Positions 1 through 7,883 of a stretch of DNA of 9,527 nt are shown here, piece by piece. Numbering within the stretch: the first letter of the stretch is position 1; each line of letters begins with the position of its first letter. The DNA is taken from positions 1 to 9,527 of the forward strand of contig CAKPKI010000066.1 of NCBI GenBank assembly GCA_934167135.1, given 5' to 3'. The notes under the pieces are model-generated. The model was given only the letters and a program-made list of their open reading frames with translations, did no database searches and had not been told where the DNA came from. The position numbers and the translations under genes were made by a program. The DNA comes from an uncultured Clostridia bacterium. Lineage in GTDB: Bacteria > Bacillota > Clostridia > TANB77 > CAG-508.

Positions 1-3000
1 GTTTCTCTACTGTATTTAAAACCTATATTTTTATCTTTCCATAAATCCAAATTTCCAACATCTTTTTTCGCATTTTCTATTCGAGCTTTTTTTATTTCAG
101 TTTGATACTCTTTTATAGCCTTTTGAAGTGAGTCATATTCAGCTTTAGACTCTGCAATTCTTATAATTCCTTTCACATTTAATCCTTTTGGAATTTCTTG
201 GATAGATATTTCATTATTTAACAATCTATCTACTTGGATTCTATCTTCTTTTGTTAAAAGTTCTTTAGAACTTACATTTTCATATTTTTTTCTAGCATTA
301 GGCAATTGTTTATATATATTTTTTATATTTTCCTTGTCAAGGTTTAGTTTTTGAGTTTTATTAGTATCACTATTATATCTTTCTGCTAATTTTATATCAG
401 TTATAAAAGTATTGAGATTTTTGTCAAATTCCATTTTTGCCCATGACTTATAATCTTTGCCTAGATGTTTGTCATTGTATGCAGAAACATTAGTTTCAAC
501 CTTCGATATATCTTTTGAAACATCAACTATTCTTTGTAATTGGTCCGAAGGGTTTATAATATCTGTAGGGAATAATTCTGGATAAGAATCTGATAATTCT
601 TGATAATATGAATCTACCGATATATTGTTTTTATCGTTTGTCATTATTATAGAGCCCATATTATTCTTTCTAAAATTATTATACTCAGGTATGTTATTTC
701 TTATAGTGTCTGATACATATAGTTTAGTATTTAATATATTTTCTTTTACATCTTTGTATGTATCATAATATTGAGTATCTATCTTTATTAGGTTTTCGTA
801 TAAATCATTAAAATATGATGTTTTCTCTTCGCTTGTTAAAGTTCCATTATGTTGAATATCTTCTCTTATTGAATTAACAACTGAATTTAGAGTTTTAGTA
901 TTAGCAATTTTACTTGTTCCAAAGTCATTTACTATTTTATTTATAAATTTAGTCTTACTTCTACTTAAATATTTCTCTGCTTTATCTTTCATTCTTTGTT
1001 GCTTTTCTTCTGGTGTTTGATTTAGCATATCTTCAACGGTAATTGTCTTTCTTTGATTAGATTGTTTTGTTTTTACTACTTCATCTTCTAAATTTACTTT
1101 ATTTTGTTTAAGCATATCTTTAACTGCAATATCATCACCAGTTATAGTTGCATTATTTTTTAATGAATATTCTTGATTTTTTTTATTATAAAAAGAATCT
1201 GAATTGTTTTCAGATTCTTCTAATATTCCATCGTTCCATACTTTGATATTATTTTTTTCTTCATTTTCATATGTTGTTTTTCTAATTTTTTCACCTTGCG
1301 TTTGTAATTGCGAGTTAGTTTCTTGTATTTTCTCTCCATTTTTTCTTCTAGTATCGACATCTCGATTTCCAAAGGCTCTACTGGTCCCATTATCTCTACT
1401 GGCTCTTCCCAATACCAATCTGTTATCTTCACGATTATTTTGTTCCACATCTTCTTGATGAATTTCATTTACATTTTCTCCTACTTTTTTATTTTCTAGT
1501 CCGTGCCATATTTCTCTGTTATAATCTTGCCCAGTCTGAAATACATTTTTGCTACTTTCTTCATTAATTTGTTCCATATTATCCTGATAAATTTCATAGC
1601 TATCTCCACCTTTTTTATTTTTACTATTAAAATAATTATATACACTATCTTTTATTTTATCAAGCGTTTTTCTATTTTTTAGATAATTATTTATTTTTGA
1701 ATGTTGAGGACTGCTCTTAGAAGATTCAGGTTCAACAATATTTCTATTTAGTTTTCCAGCTTTCTCTAATATATATCTTCTCTTAGTATCATCTGCTTCT
1801 ATTTCTCCTAAACGATTAAAATAATCTAATTTACTCAATTTTGTTGTAAAGCCTTCTTCAAATCCTTCTATCGATTGAATAGCATGTTGAATTTCATGTA
1901 TCATAGTTCCTTCTATAGCTACTTTTGAGTTTTTAGTATTTATTCTTATCAAATTTTCTGTTTTTCTAAAAGCTCCACTTGTATCCATTTTTTCAAATTT
2001 AACATTATAATCCGCTAACTCTGGATATGCTGTAAATAATATATCATGTTCCAATATATCTCCTAGCTTATATGTTTTATTTTCTTTAAAATTAATATTT
2101 CTTAATGACATATATTTATCAGTAAACTCAAATTTCCAATCTCCGTTTCTATCTTGAAACCATCCTGTATTTTGTCTAATAGTTTCATTATCAATCCCAT
2201 TTTCTTGCATTTGTTGAGCTTTATTGTAATTTCTTTCAAGTTCTAAATTTTGAGTATCTAATTTAATTGCATTTAACATGCCTTGTTTTCCAGCAATAGA
2301 ATATCGTGTTTCTGTATCATTTGTTTCAAAAACACTATTATAAACTTTATCAAATTGATATTTTAAGTTTTCTAGTGCCTTAGCTTCATCGGTTTTAGAA
2401 GTAATCATTTTGTATGTATGTTTAACATAATCGTAAATTTTTTGAAAAATATTTTTATTTTTTACAGCAAGGTTTTCTATAAATTGTTCCTCATTAAATA
2501 AAAAATCTCCAACCAAATCTGCTGTTAGTTCTTCTTTAATCTGAGATTCATCAGCCAATAAATCTCCATATGAATCGGTAATATTTTTTATTTTGCTATC
2601 ATATATTCCTTTAGTTTTCGCATATTCTATAGCCATGTCTTGTAAAGTTTGATATTCTTTAGAATATTCTCCTTTTTCATTTTTACCATCAAATATATGA
2701 GTTGTTTCGTGTCCAATTATAGATTGTATTCCGTTGTTACTATGAGCATTAATTAGAATATCTCCTGTTGATTTGTCTATTAATCCATTAGCATTTTCAT
2801 TATAGCCTAATTGTTTTAATTGTTCAGGAGATACAAACTTATATTGTTTATTAGTATCCGAAACTAATTTAGAAATCAATTCTATTTTCCTTCTGGTCTT
2901 ACTTGTATTATTCATTCCAGAATCAGCTGCACTTTGTAACAGTATATTAACCTTTTCATTGTTTGTTTTTGTTACTTCATATGTGTTGAATTTTTGTTCG

Positions 3001-4496
3001 TTTTCATACATGCTTTTTGTCAAGTATTTATCATTTGATAAATCTACATTTTCGCCTAATATCTGTTTGATTTTATCTGTTGATATATTCCCATCTTCAA
3101 AATCAATATCCAGCTGTTTTTTTATTTCATTTTTTTCTTGTTTGCTAAGCTCATTTAATTTTAATGTTCCATTTGTATAAGCATTTTTAACTTTTTTCAT
3201 AGTTTCTTTCTTTACATTATCGGTTATTTCTATACCTAAATCCTTTTTTATATTAAGTTGTTTATTATATGTATTTTCTATTGTGTTCTGTTTAGTTTTT
3301 TCACTAATCCTTGTTTTTAATTCACTATCATATACCTTCTGTTCATTCTCAGTTTTTACATTTTGATTACTTAATTTGGTTAAAGGTATACCTATAGCCT
3401 TTAGTACTGCCGTACTTAAAATTGTTGTTGTAGCTGTATCTCCAAAATCAGAAATGGTATATTTTGCATTAGAATCAACAGTTCCTTTATCTATTAAAGT
3501 TCCTAATACATCAGATATTACTTCTTCACCGACTTCACCAGCAAAATCGTAGCCTTCTTTGGCTATAACTTTTCCAACTTTATTCTTTACTTTACTTATT
3601 AGTCCTTTTTCAACAATATCGTCTAATGCTCCTTTACCGAATATATTTACGCCTCCAGAAAGCATTTCTGTCCCAATTTCTATCATACCTTTGGTATTAC
3701 CAATTTTTATAGCCTTGTCTAGTTCAACACCTTTATCAAGTGCTTCTTGAGTTGACTGACCTTTTGCACTGATTCCCATTGTAGCAAGCCCTATATTAGG
3801 ATTTTTTGTAATCGCTGTTGCTGCAATTGATGGAACCATATTTCCAACTACATTAGCAACATTTCCAGCCATTTGTGTAACAGAATTATATTGTTGAGAT
3901 TCTTCCGCAAGTGATTTTTGTAAATTATTATATGGTATAGATAGTTTTTCATCTATGTTTTTTATTTTGTCTTTAGCATCAGGATTTAAACTGCCTATCA
4001 TTTGAATTGTTTCATTAATTGTACTTTTGAAAGGAATCGCGGCATCTAAAGCTGATGTAACACTGTTGTTTAAATGATTTACAACTTTTTCAATAGGAGT
4101 ACTATCTTTATCTGTAAATGTTATTATGCCATTTTTAAAACTATCTATAGCTGTATTAGGAAGAGTGCTCAGAGGGTTAGTTATTTTTTGTGTAGCTCCT
4201 ATTATATCTTTTATATTATCAGTTACGCTCTTTTTATCTTCAGCACCTTTTTGAAGTTGATTTTGTATTTCAGTTGTTCCAGCCTTTACTAAACCTGTTA
4301 ATCCTCCTAATATACCTGCTCCAAAAGATTTAGCTGTATAACCTATATCATCTAAAATAGTTTTTTCATTTTCTTTTCTATTTTCAGAATTTTTATAACT
4401 CGATTGTTTATCTTTATTTTCTTTTTCTTCTTTGAACTTTTGCCAGGAACTAATGGATTCACTTTCTTTTTTCTTTTTAAAATCAGCCCAAGACAT
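1..4496 (-). CDS. Giant phage polyvalent protein with two zincin-like metallopeptidase domains (C-terminus cut by window edge)
   Basis: The frame from ATG 4496 stays open for 1498 codons to the left edge. No stop was met when it was read codon by codon, and the motif positions checked all stay in frame. Residues 1-50 are charged and helical (MSWADFKKKKESESISSWQK). Residues 59-73 (GAGILGGLTGLVKAG) and 209-250 (MAGNVANVVGNMVPSIAATA...) are hydrophobic and Gly/Ala-rich. They are followed by GKGALDDIVEKGL and a Glu-rich segment, EGYDFAGEVGEEVISDVLG (314-332). A first zinc-protease-like domain has HETTH at 596-600 and EELTAD from 655, whose Glu could be the third ligand. A second region opens with RYSIAG (731-736), continues through GWFQDRNGDWKFE (about 778-790) and has HEIQH at 867-871 with GEIEAD at 897-902. 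This layout resembles LPD23-type regions of polyvalent proteins. Residues about 960-1110 are a polar variable linker. A C-terminal helical part holds LYVSDTIRN (from 1259) and YPELFPTDI (from 1305). The gene follows nozzle and coiled-coil genes, so it is probably packaged and injected with the DNA. Substrates are unknown, and further domains may lie beyond the edge. Confidence 0.88.
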   Translation of the reverse strand, partial: MSWADFKKKKESESISSWQKFKEEKENKDKQSSYKNSENRKENEKTILDDIGYTAKSFGAGILGGLTGLVKAGTTEIQNQLQKGAEDKKSVTDNIKDIIGATQKITNPLSTLPNTAIDSFKNGIITFTDKDSTPIEKVVNHLNNSVTSALDAAIPFKSTINETIQMIGSLNPDAKDKIKNIDEKLSIPYNNLQKSLAEESQQYNSVTQMAGNVANVVGNMVPSIAATAITKNPNIGLATMGISAKGQSTQEALDKGVELDKAIKIGNTKGMIEIGTEMLSGGVNIFGKGALDDIVEKGLISKVKNKVGKVIAKEGYDFAGEVGEEVISDVLGTLIDKGTVDSNAKYTISDFGDTATTTILSTAVLKAIGIPLTKLSNQNVKTENEQKVYDSELKTRISEKTKQNTIENTYNKQLNIKKDLGIEITDNVKKETMKKVKNAYTNGTLKLNELSKQEKNEIKKQLDIDFEDGNISTDKIKQILGENVDLSNDKYLTKSMYENEQKFNTYEVTKTNNEKVNILLQSAADSGMNNTSKTRRKIELISKLVSDTNKQYKFVSPEQLKQLGYNENANGLIDKSTGDILINAHSNNGIQSIIGHETTHIFDGKNEKGEYSKEYQTLQDMAIEYAKTKGIYDSKIKNITDSYGDLLADESQIKEELTADLVGDFLFNEEQFIENLAVKNKNIFQKIYDYVKHTYKMITSKTDEAKALENLKYQFDKVYNSVFETNDTETRYSIAGKQGMLNAIKLDTQNLELERNYNKAQQMQENGIDNETIRQNTGWFQDRNGDWKFEFTDKYMSLRNINFKENKTYKLGDILEHDILFTAYPELADYNVKFEKMDTSGAFRKTENLIRINTKNSKVAIEGTMIHEIQHAIQSIEGFEEGFTTKLSKLDYFNRLGEIEADDTKRRYILEKAGKLNRNIVEPESSKSSPQHSKINNYLKNRKTLDKIKDSVYNYFNSKNKKGGDSYEIYQDNMEQINEESSKNVFQTGQDYNREIWHGLENKKVGENVNEIHQEDVEQNNREDNRLVLGRASRDNGTSRAFGNRDVDTRRKNGEKIQETNSQLQTQGEKIRKTTYENEEKNNIKVWNDGILEESENNSDSFYNKKNQEYSLKNNATITGDDIAVKDMLKQNKVNLEDEVVKTKQSNQRKTITVEDMLNQTPEEKQQRMKDKAEKYLSRSKTKFINKIVNDFGTSKIANTKTLNSVVNSIREDIQHNGTLTSEEKTSYFNDLYENLIKIDTQYYDTYKDVKENILNTKLYVSDTIRNNIPEYNNFRKNNMGSIIMTNDKNNISVDSYYQELSDSYPELFPTDIINPSDQLQRIVDVSKDISKVETNVSAYNDKHLGKDYKSWAKMEFDKNLNTFITDIKLAERYNSDTNKTQKLNLDKENIKNIYKQLPNARKKYENVSSKELLTKEDRIQVDRLLNNEISIQEIPKGLNVKGIIRIAESKAEYDSLQKAIKEYQTEIKKARIENAKKDVGNLDLWKDKNIGFKYSRE

Positions 4497-4502
4497 AATA
4501 AC

Positions 4503-4508
4503 CCTCCT
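4503..4508 (-). promoter_or_regulatory. Shine-Dalgarno site fixing the start of the giant gene
   Basis: AGGAGG on the minus strand lies 6 bases before the ATG at 4496 and within the 14-base gap after the coiled-coil gene's TAA. It fixes the start of the long open frame that runs off the left edge. Confidence 0.85.
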
Positions 4509-4510
4509 TT

Positions 4511-5584
4511 TTATAAACCAAATTGATTAAATAAATTCTCCGCTTCTTTTTCCGAAATATGTCCATTCTTTACTTCACCATAAACTAAATTTTGCATAGT
4601 TCTTCTATTTACAGCATTATTTAAATTAACAGAAGATATATTTTTATACAATTTATCATAAGAAGAATTTGATTTAGAAGAGTTATTGTATGGGTTACTA
4701 TATTCGCTTGCTTTAGCTTTTGTATATGCTATATCTGCATAAGCTTGTTTCTCTTTTAAAGCCATTTCTCTTTCCCATTGTTGTCTTTCAATTTGCATTT
4801 GACTTTGCTGTTGTTGTAATTGTTTAATTTTAATATTATTTTCCTGTTGTCTTAATCTTAATTCTGCCATTGTTTGTTCATACTCTCTAGTTATTCTATC
4901 TATTTCCATTTGTAATTCTATTTCACTGTTTATTTCATTAACTACATCTAAGTATCTTTGATAATATATATTATTAACTTCTTGTAGTGCTTTTTCTCTT
5001 TCTAATATAACATTATTTTTATATTCAAATGCTTGTTGGTTCAATTGGTTTTGTGTTTGTAATGCATTATAAGCAATTTCAGCAAGTTTCTCATTATTCG
5101 CTAATGTTGCTTGTTGAATAGAATTATTATAGTTTAATATAGATTGATTTAAACTCTCCCTTGCAGTCCCAACTCTACTTTGATATTGATTATACATACT
5201 AACTATTGAGCTTTCGCTATAACCAGTATTACTTAGACCACTATTCGCCATATTTTGTGCATTAGATTTTGTTTGTTTCATATAATCAACATAAGAAGCT
5301 TGTTGTTCTCTAGTATAGTCTTTTTGTGTCTGTTCTTTTTGTTGGTTTATTTGCTCTATTGTAAAATCTGTTTGAGCTTGTTGTAATTCACTTTGTTTCT
5401 TTTCATAATCCTTAGTAGCATTTATTTGATCTTGATAATATTTATCAGAATTACTTATAATATTGTCATAATTACTTTTTATACTAGCTTCTTGTTGTGT
5501 CTTTTCATTTTGAACATCTTTAAATCTCTGGTCATCATAATTAATTGAATATCCGCCACTATCGTTTTTTATATATCCAGCCAT
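4511..5584 (-). CDS. Gln/Asn-rich coiled-coil protein, probable internal virion (ejection) protein
   Basis: A complete 357-aa protein with AGGAGG only 4 bases before the ATG. This ribosome binding site overlaps the TAG stop of the nozzle gene. Residues about 20-290 are almost entirely helical and rich in Gln, Asn, Glu and Lys, with heptad-like runs (QLQQQQSQMQIERQQWERE at 255-273), and there is no Cys and a single Trp (W270). A break occurs at 115-126 (SGLSNTGYSESS) before a second helical block starting SMYNQYQSRVGTARES. This short Gly/Ser motif followed by a helical 'ARES.NQ..L.Y...I..A...N...LAEIA' pattern recurs, as far as I recall, in uncharacterised proteins of gut Bacillota phages. After a Ser/Asn linker (295-309), a small C-terminal domain (310-357) ends in GHISEKEAENLFNQFGL. 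Placement between nozzle and giant protein suggests an ejection protein stored in the head. An alternative is a scaffold-like or tail-fibre-associated protein. Function is inference. Confidence 0.75.
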   Translation of the reverse strand: MAGYIKNDSGGYSINYDDQRFKDVQNEKTQQEASIKSNYDNIISNSDKYYQDQINATKDYEKKQSELQQAQTDFTIEQINQQKEQTQKDYTREQQASYVDYMKQTKSNAQNMANSGLSNTGYSESSIVSMYNQYQSRVGTARESLNQSILNYNNSIQQATLANNEKLAEIAYNALQTQNQLNQQAFEYKNNVILEREKALQEVNNIYYQRYLDVVNEINSEIELQMEIDRITREYEQTMAELRLRQQENNIKIKQLQQQQSQMQIERQQWEREMALKEKQAYADIAYTKAKASEYSNPYNNSSKSNSSYDKLYKNISSVNLNNAVNRRTMQNLVYGEVKNGHISEKEAENLFNQFGL

Positions 5585-5592
5585 AATTCCTC

Positions 5593-7338
5593 CTATCTTT
5601 TAATATAACTTCCTATGTAACACTCTAAATAAATTCTTTCCAATCCAAATGGAACATCTGATGATACTCTCAATTGTATATCTTTCCATTTTTTCTTTTT
5701 AATTCTAGGAACTATATAATCTTTTGTATTTACAAATGTATCTATTTCTTCAAATTCTTCTTTGTCAGTTTTAACTTCTAACTTAATTTTTTCTCCAGTC
5801 ATGTCTATTACACAGCCTCTTTTATTTGTTGTTTTCTGCATTTGTGGATATCCACAACCATCTAAACAAGTTGTCCAGTACGAATTTATTTTTGCATTTT
5901 CATTTGTTAATGTATATATAGCAGATTCATCATTCTCAGATACACTACATAAATATAAAATATTATTTTTAACTGTTGCTGATTGTATCCTCTTGCTTAA
6001 TTCCCAATAAAACCACTCATATTCGTTGTGATTTTGATTTGTATATAAACATCTACTATCTGCCAAATAAATTTTATTATCAATAATTACAAGCAAGTAT
6101 CCTTCCCATTCTTGTAATATCATATTTTTGTAATTATTTTCTGTTGTCATTTTAGAATCAACTAGGGTACTTCTATGTGCAATCACTTGTTCTGTTGTTA
6201 CATCTCCAGTTATCCCTTCCATTCCTCTATCAGAAAAAAACACAATATCATCGTTAAAATTTATTCCTGTTGCAACGCAACCTGTTGTAATACTTGAATG
6301 TTGACATGGATATACATTAACCAAAACATCATTTAAATGTGTTGGTGAAGGTGTATGATAAAACACCGTTGTATTAGCTTGACTTGGTTCTTTAAATACC
6401 CATAAAGCATTATTTCCTGGTACTAATGCTTTTACAGGACTTAAATCTAAGCCCTCATTATAATAGTCAGTATCAACTACATAAGTTGGGTCATTTAAAC
6501 TGCAATGCCATAAAACATTGGGATAATCTTGATTTCCACTAAAAAATACTCTATCATCAAAAATTGCTAATAAAGTACATTTATTAATTCTTTCTCTATA
6601 ACCAGTTACTTCTTTTTCAAATTGAATTATTACATTATCTTGTCCATCAGTTAAAGGTTTTTCTGGAGCTTTTTCAAAAGTAACTGTACCTGCACCAGCA
6701 TTTACAGTAAAACCATCAGTAACTTCTTGGTCATTAATCCAAACTCTAACAGTTGAGCTCGTAAACATTTCTACATCACAATCATATAGCATACTTTTTC
6801 CATCTGAACAAAAGCCGTTCTTTCGATATTTACTAAGCATATTTACACCATCATATATAGTGCCTCCTCCAGTAGGCTTTCTTGAAATACTTGTTATTGG
6901 TATATATCCTTCAACTTCTGAAATATTATTGCCATCATATACCAAATAATTTAATCCATCTTTTATATAAAATAAATTTTGGTATATAAAACTTTGACTT
7001 CTTCTAGGATTCATTCCAGATTCTTTAAGAGTTTTCATTTCTTTAGTATTCATATTATAATCATAAAGAGATACTCCACAATGAATTATCATATGTTCAA
7101 TTTGACTAATTGTATAAAAAAACAGACCATATATAGTATTTTTCAATTTCAAAAAAACTTCTATATCTGGTCTTGTTTCAATTCCTTTTCCAAGCGATTT
7201 ATAATTTTTCCACATATTTTTAGAATCTGGAGAACGGTATAAGCTAACCTCATAGTTGGTATAATCCACTCCTCTAAAGCTATTATAATTTCTAAGCAAA
7301 AGCCCTCCAGCAGACTCACCTGTTCCAGTTGTACTCAT
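5593..7338 (-). CDS. Tail nozzle/hub protein (P22 gp10 / T7 gp12-like)
   Basis: A complete 581-aa protein ending in TAG. The chosen ATG overlaps the connector stop (TAATG) and has GGGAG 10 bases upstream. The N-terminus carries the signature of short-tail nozzle proteins: an early GG, then SFRGVDYTNYEVSLYRSPD and NMWKNYKSLGKGIETRPD (residues 20-58), where a 'GVD...RSPD..NMW......L..RPG/D' pattern is expected. The rest is strand- and aromatic-rich with repeated blade-like units such as RVFFSGNQDYPNVLWHCS (263-280), ALWVFKEPSQ (311-320), DDIVFFSDRGMEGITG (363-378) and later KIYLADSR. This is consistent with a beta-propeller-like platform. A small inserted domain may lie near 195-243 (VRVWINDQEV...GAGTVTFEKAP), resembling a beta-sandwich. 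The protein probably forms the tube below the connector through which DNA leaves. The role is inferred from N-terminal motif, size and synteny. It could be annotated simply as a tail stem protein. Confidence 0.72.
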   Translation of the reverse strand: MSTTGTGESAGGLLLRNYNSFRGVDYTNYEVSLYRSPDSKNMWKNYKSLGKGIETRPDIEVFLKLKNTIYGLFFYTISQIEHMIIHCGVSLYDYNMNTKEMKTLKESGMNPRRSQSFIYQNLFYIKDGLNYLVYDGNNISEVEGYIPITSISRKPTGGGTIYDGVNMLSKYRKNGFCSDGKSMLYDCDVEMFTSSTVRVWINDQEVTDGFTVNAGAGTVTFEKAPEKPLTDGQDNVIIQFEKEVTGYRERINKCTLLAIFDDRVFFSGNQDYPNVLWHCSLNDPTYVVDTDYYNEGLDLSPVKALVPGNNALWVFKEPSQANTTVFYHTPSPTHLNDVLVNVYPCQHSSITTGCVATGINFNDDIVFFSDRGMEGITGDVTTEQVIAHRSTLVDSKMTTENNYKNMILQEWEGYLLVIIDNKIYLADSRCLYTNQNHNEYEWFYWELSKRIQSATVKNNILYLCSVSENDESAIYTLTNENAKINSYWTTCLDGCGYPQMQKTTNKRGCVIDMTGEKIKLEVKTDKEEFEEIDTFVNTKDYIVPRIKKKKWKDIQLRVSSDVPFGLERIYLECYIGSYIKR

Positions 7339-7883
7339 TATACATCAACTCCCTTGTCAATAGTTATTGTTCCAGATGATTTTCTTGAATCTAATGTTTG
7401 CAATAATCTCTGATATTCATTGTCCCATATTTGTCCAAATTTATTTGAAACATCAGTTTTTAATAAGTCAGCTGCAACTCCAATTTTCATTATTTCCAAT
7501 GCTTCAATATCTATCTCAAATTTATATGTATCGTCTTTAGTTTCATTTGTAATTGCCTTTGGATATTTATTATAATAAATAATAGCTGTACCATCCTCGT
7601 TAAAGGTAATAAATTTATCTTCTTGTTCATACTCTACGCCAACAATTTTTCTTATTTGATAACAATTTTTATCAATATCAGTCATCTCTATTTCTTGATT
7701 TTGGGTAACTTCTATCGTATCTTTTGCAGTTATCTTTTTATATCTCATCATCTCATGCATTTTAGTATTAATAACTGCATTTATTTTATCAGCAATATCA
7801 ACATCTTTGGTTAATTCTTTTGCACTTGAATCATGTTCTTCTATAAACGAAAATACAGCTTCTTTAAATTCTTTTAATGTCAT
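7338..7883 (-). CDS. Head-tail connector (adaptor) protein
   Basis: A complete 181-aa protein whose ATG overlaps the previous stop (TAATG) and has AGGAGG 7 bases upstream. It probably forms the ring attached below the portal that joins the head to the short tail, as P22 gp4, T7 gp11 and HK97 gp6 relatives do. The order of elements fits that group. An N-terminal helical part (residues 1-48, FKEAVFSFIEEHD, INAVINTKMHEMMRY) is followed by a strand-rich middle ending in TAIIYYNKYPKAI (99-111). Then comes a conserved-looking Glu/Asp segment and helix (EIDIEALEIMKIGVAADLL, 123-141), an aromatic helix (FGQIWDNEYQRLLQTLD, 149-165) and a short tail. The arrangement 'YP..I ... D.EAL..l..gvAA.LL' is typical of phage connector proteins. 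The neighbour downstream is the nozzle protein, again overlapping by TAATG, which supports a shared complex. The family call rests on pattern resemblance only. Confidence 0.7.
   Translation of the reverse strand: MTLKEFKEAVFSFIEEHDSSAKELTKDVDIADKINAVINTKMHEMMRYKKITAKDTIEVTQNQEIEMTDIDKNCYQIRKIVGVEYEQEDKFITFNEDGTAIIYYNKYPKAITNETKDDTYKFEIDIEALEIMKIGVAADLLKTDVSNKFGQIWDNEYQRLLQTLDSRKSSGTITIDKGVDV

Noticed and set aside
1220..1468. Minus-strand 82-aa Lys/Glu-rich open frame beginning MKFIKKMWNKIIVK
   Set aside because: It lies inside the giant gene in another minus-strand frame. The giant frame is continuous through this region, which is only a low-complexity linker, so the small frame is a by-product of AT-rich composition.
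1204..4292. Several plus-strand open frames of 60-85 codons (for example 1204-1458, 2959-3180, 3559-3750, 4074-4292)
   Set aside because: All are antisense to the long minus-strand gene, rich in Phe, Ser, Leu and Ile as expected from the complement of Lys/Glu/Asn-rich coding sequence, and lack convincing ribosome binding sites.
4798..4820. CAA-repeat-like tract in the coiled-coil gene as a microsatellite
   Set aside because: It is only a run of four Gln codons within a Gln-rich helix, too short to treat as a DNA repeat.
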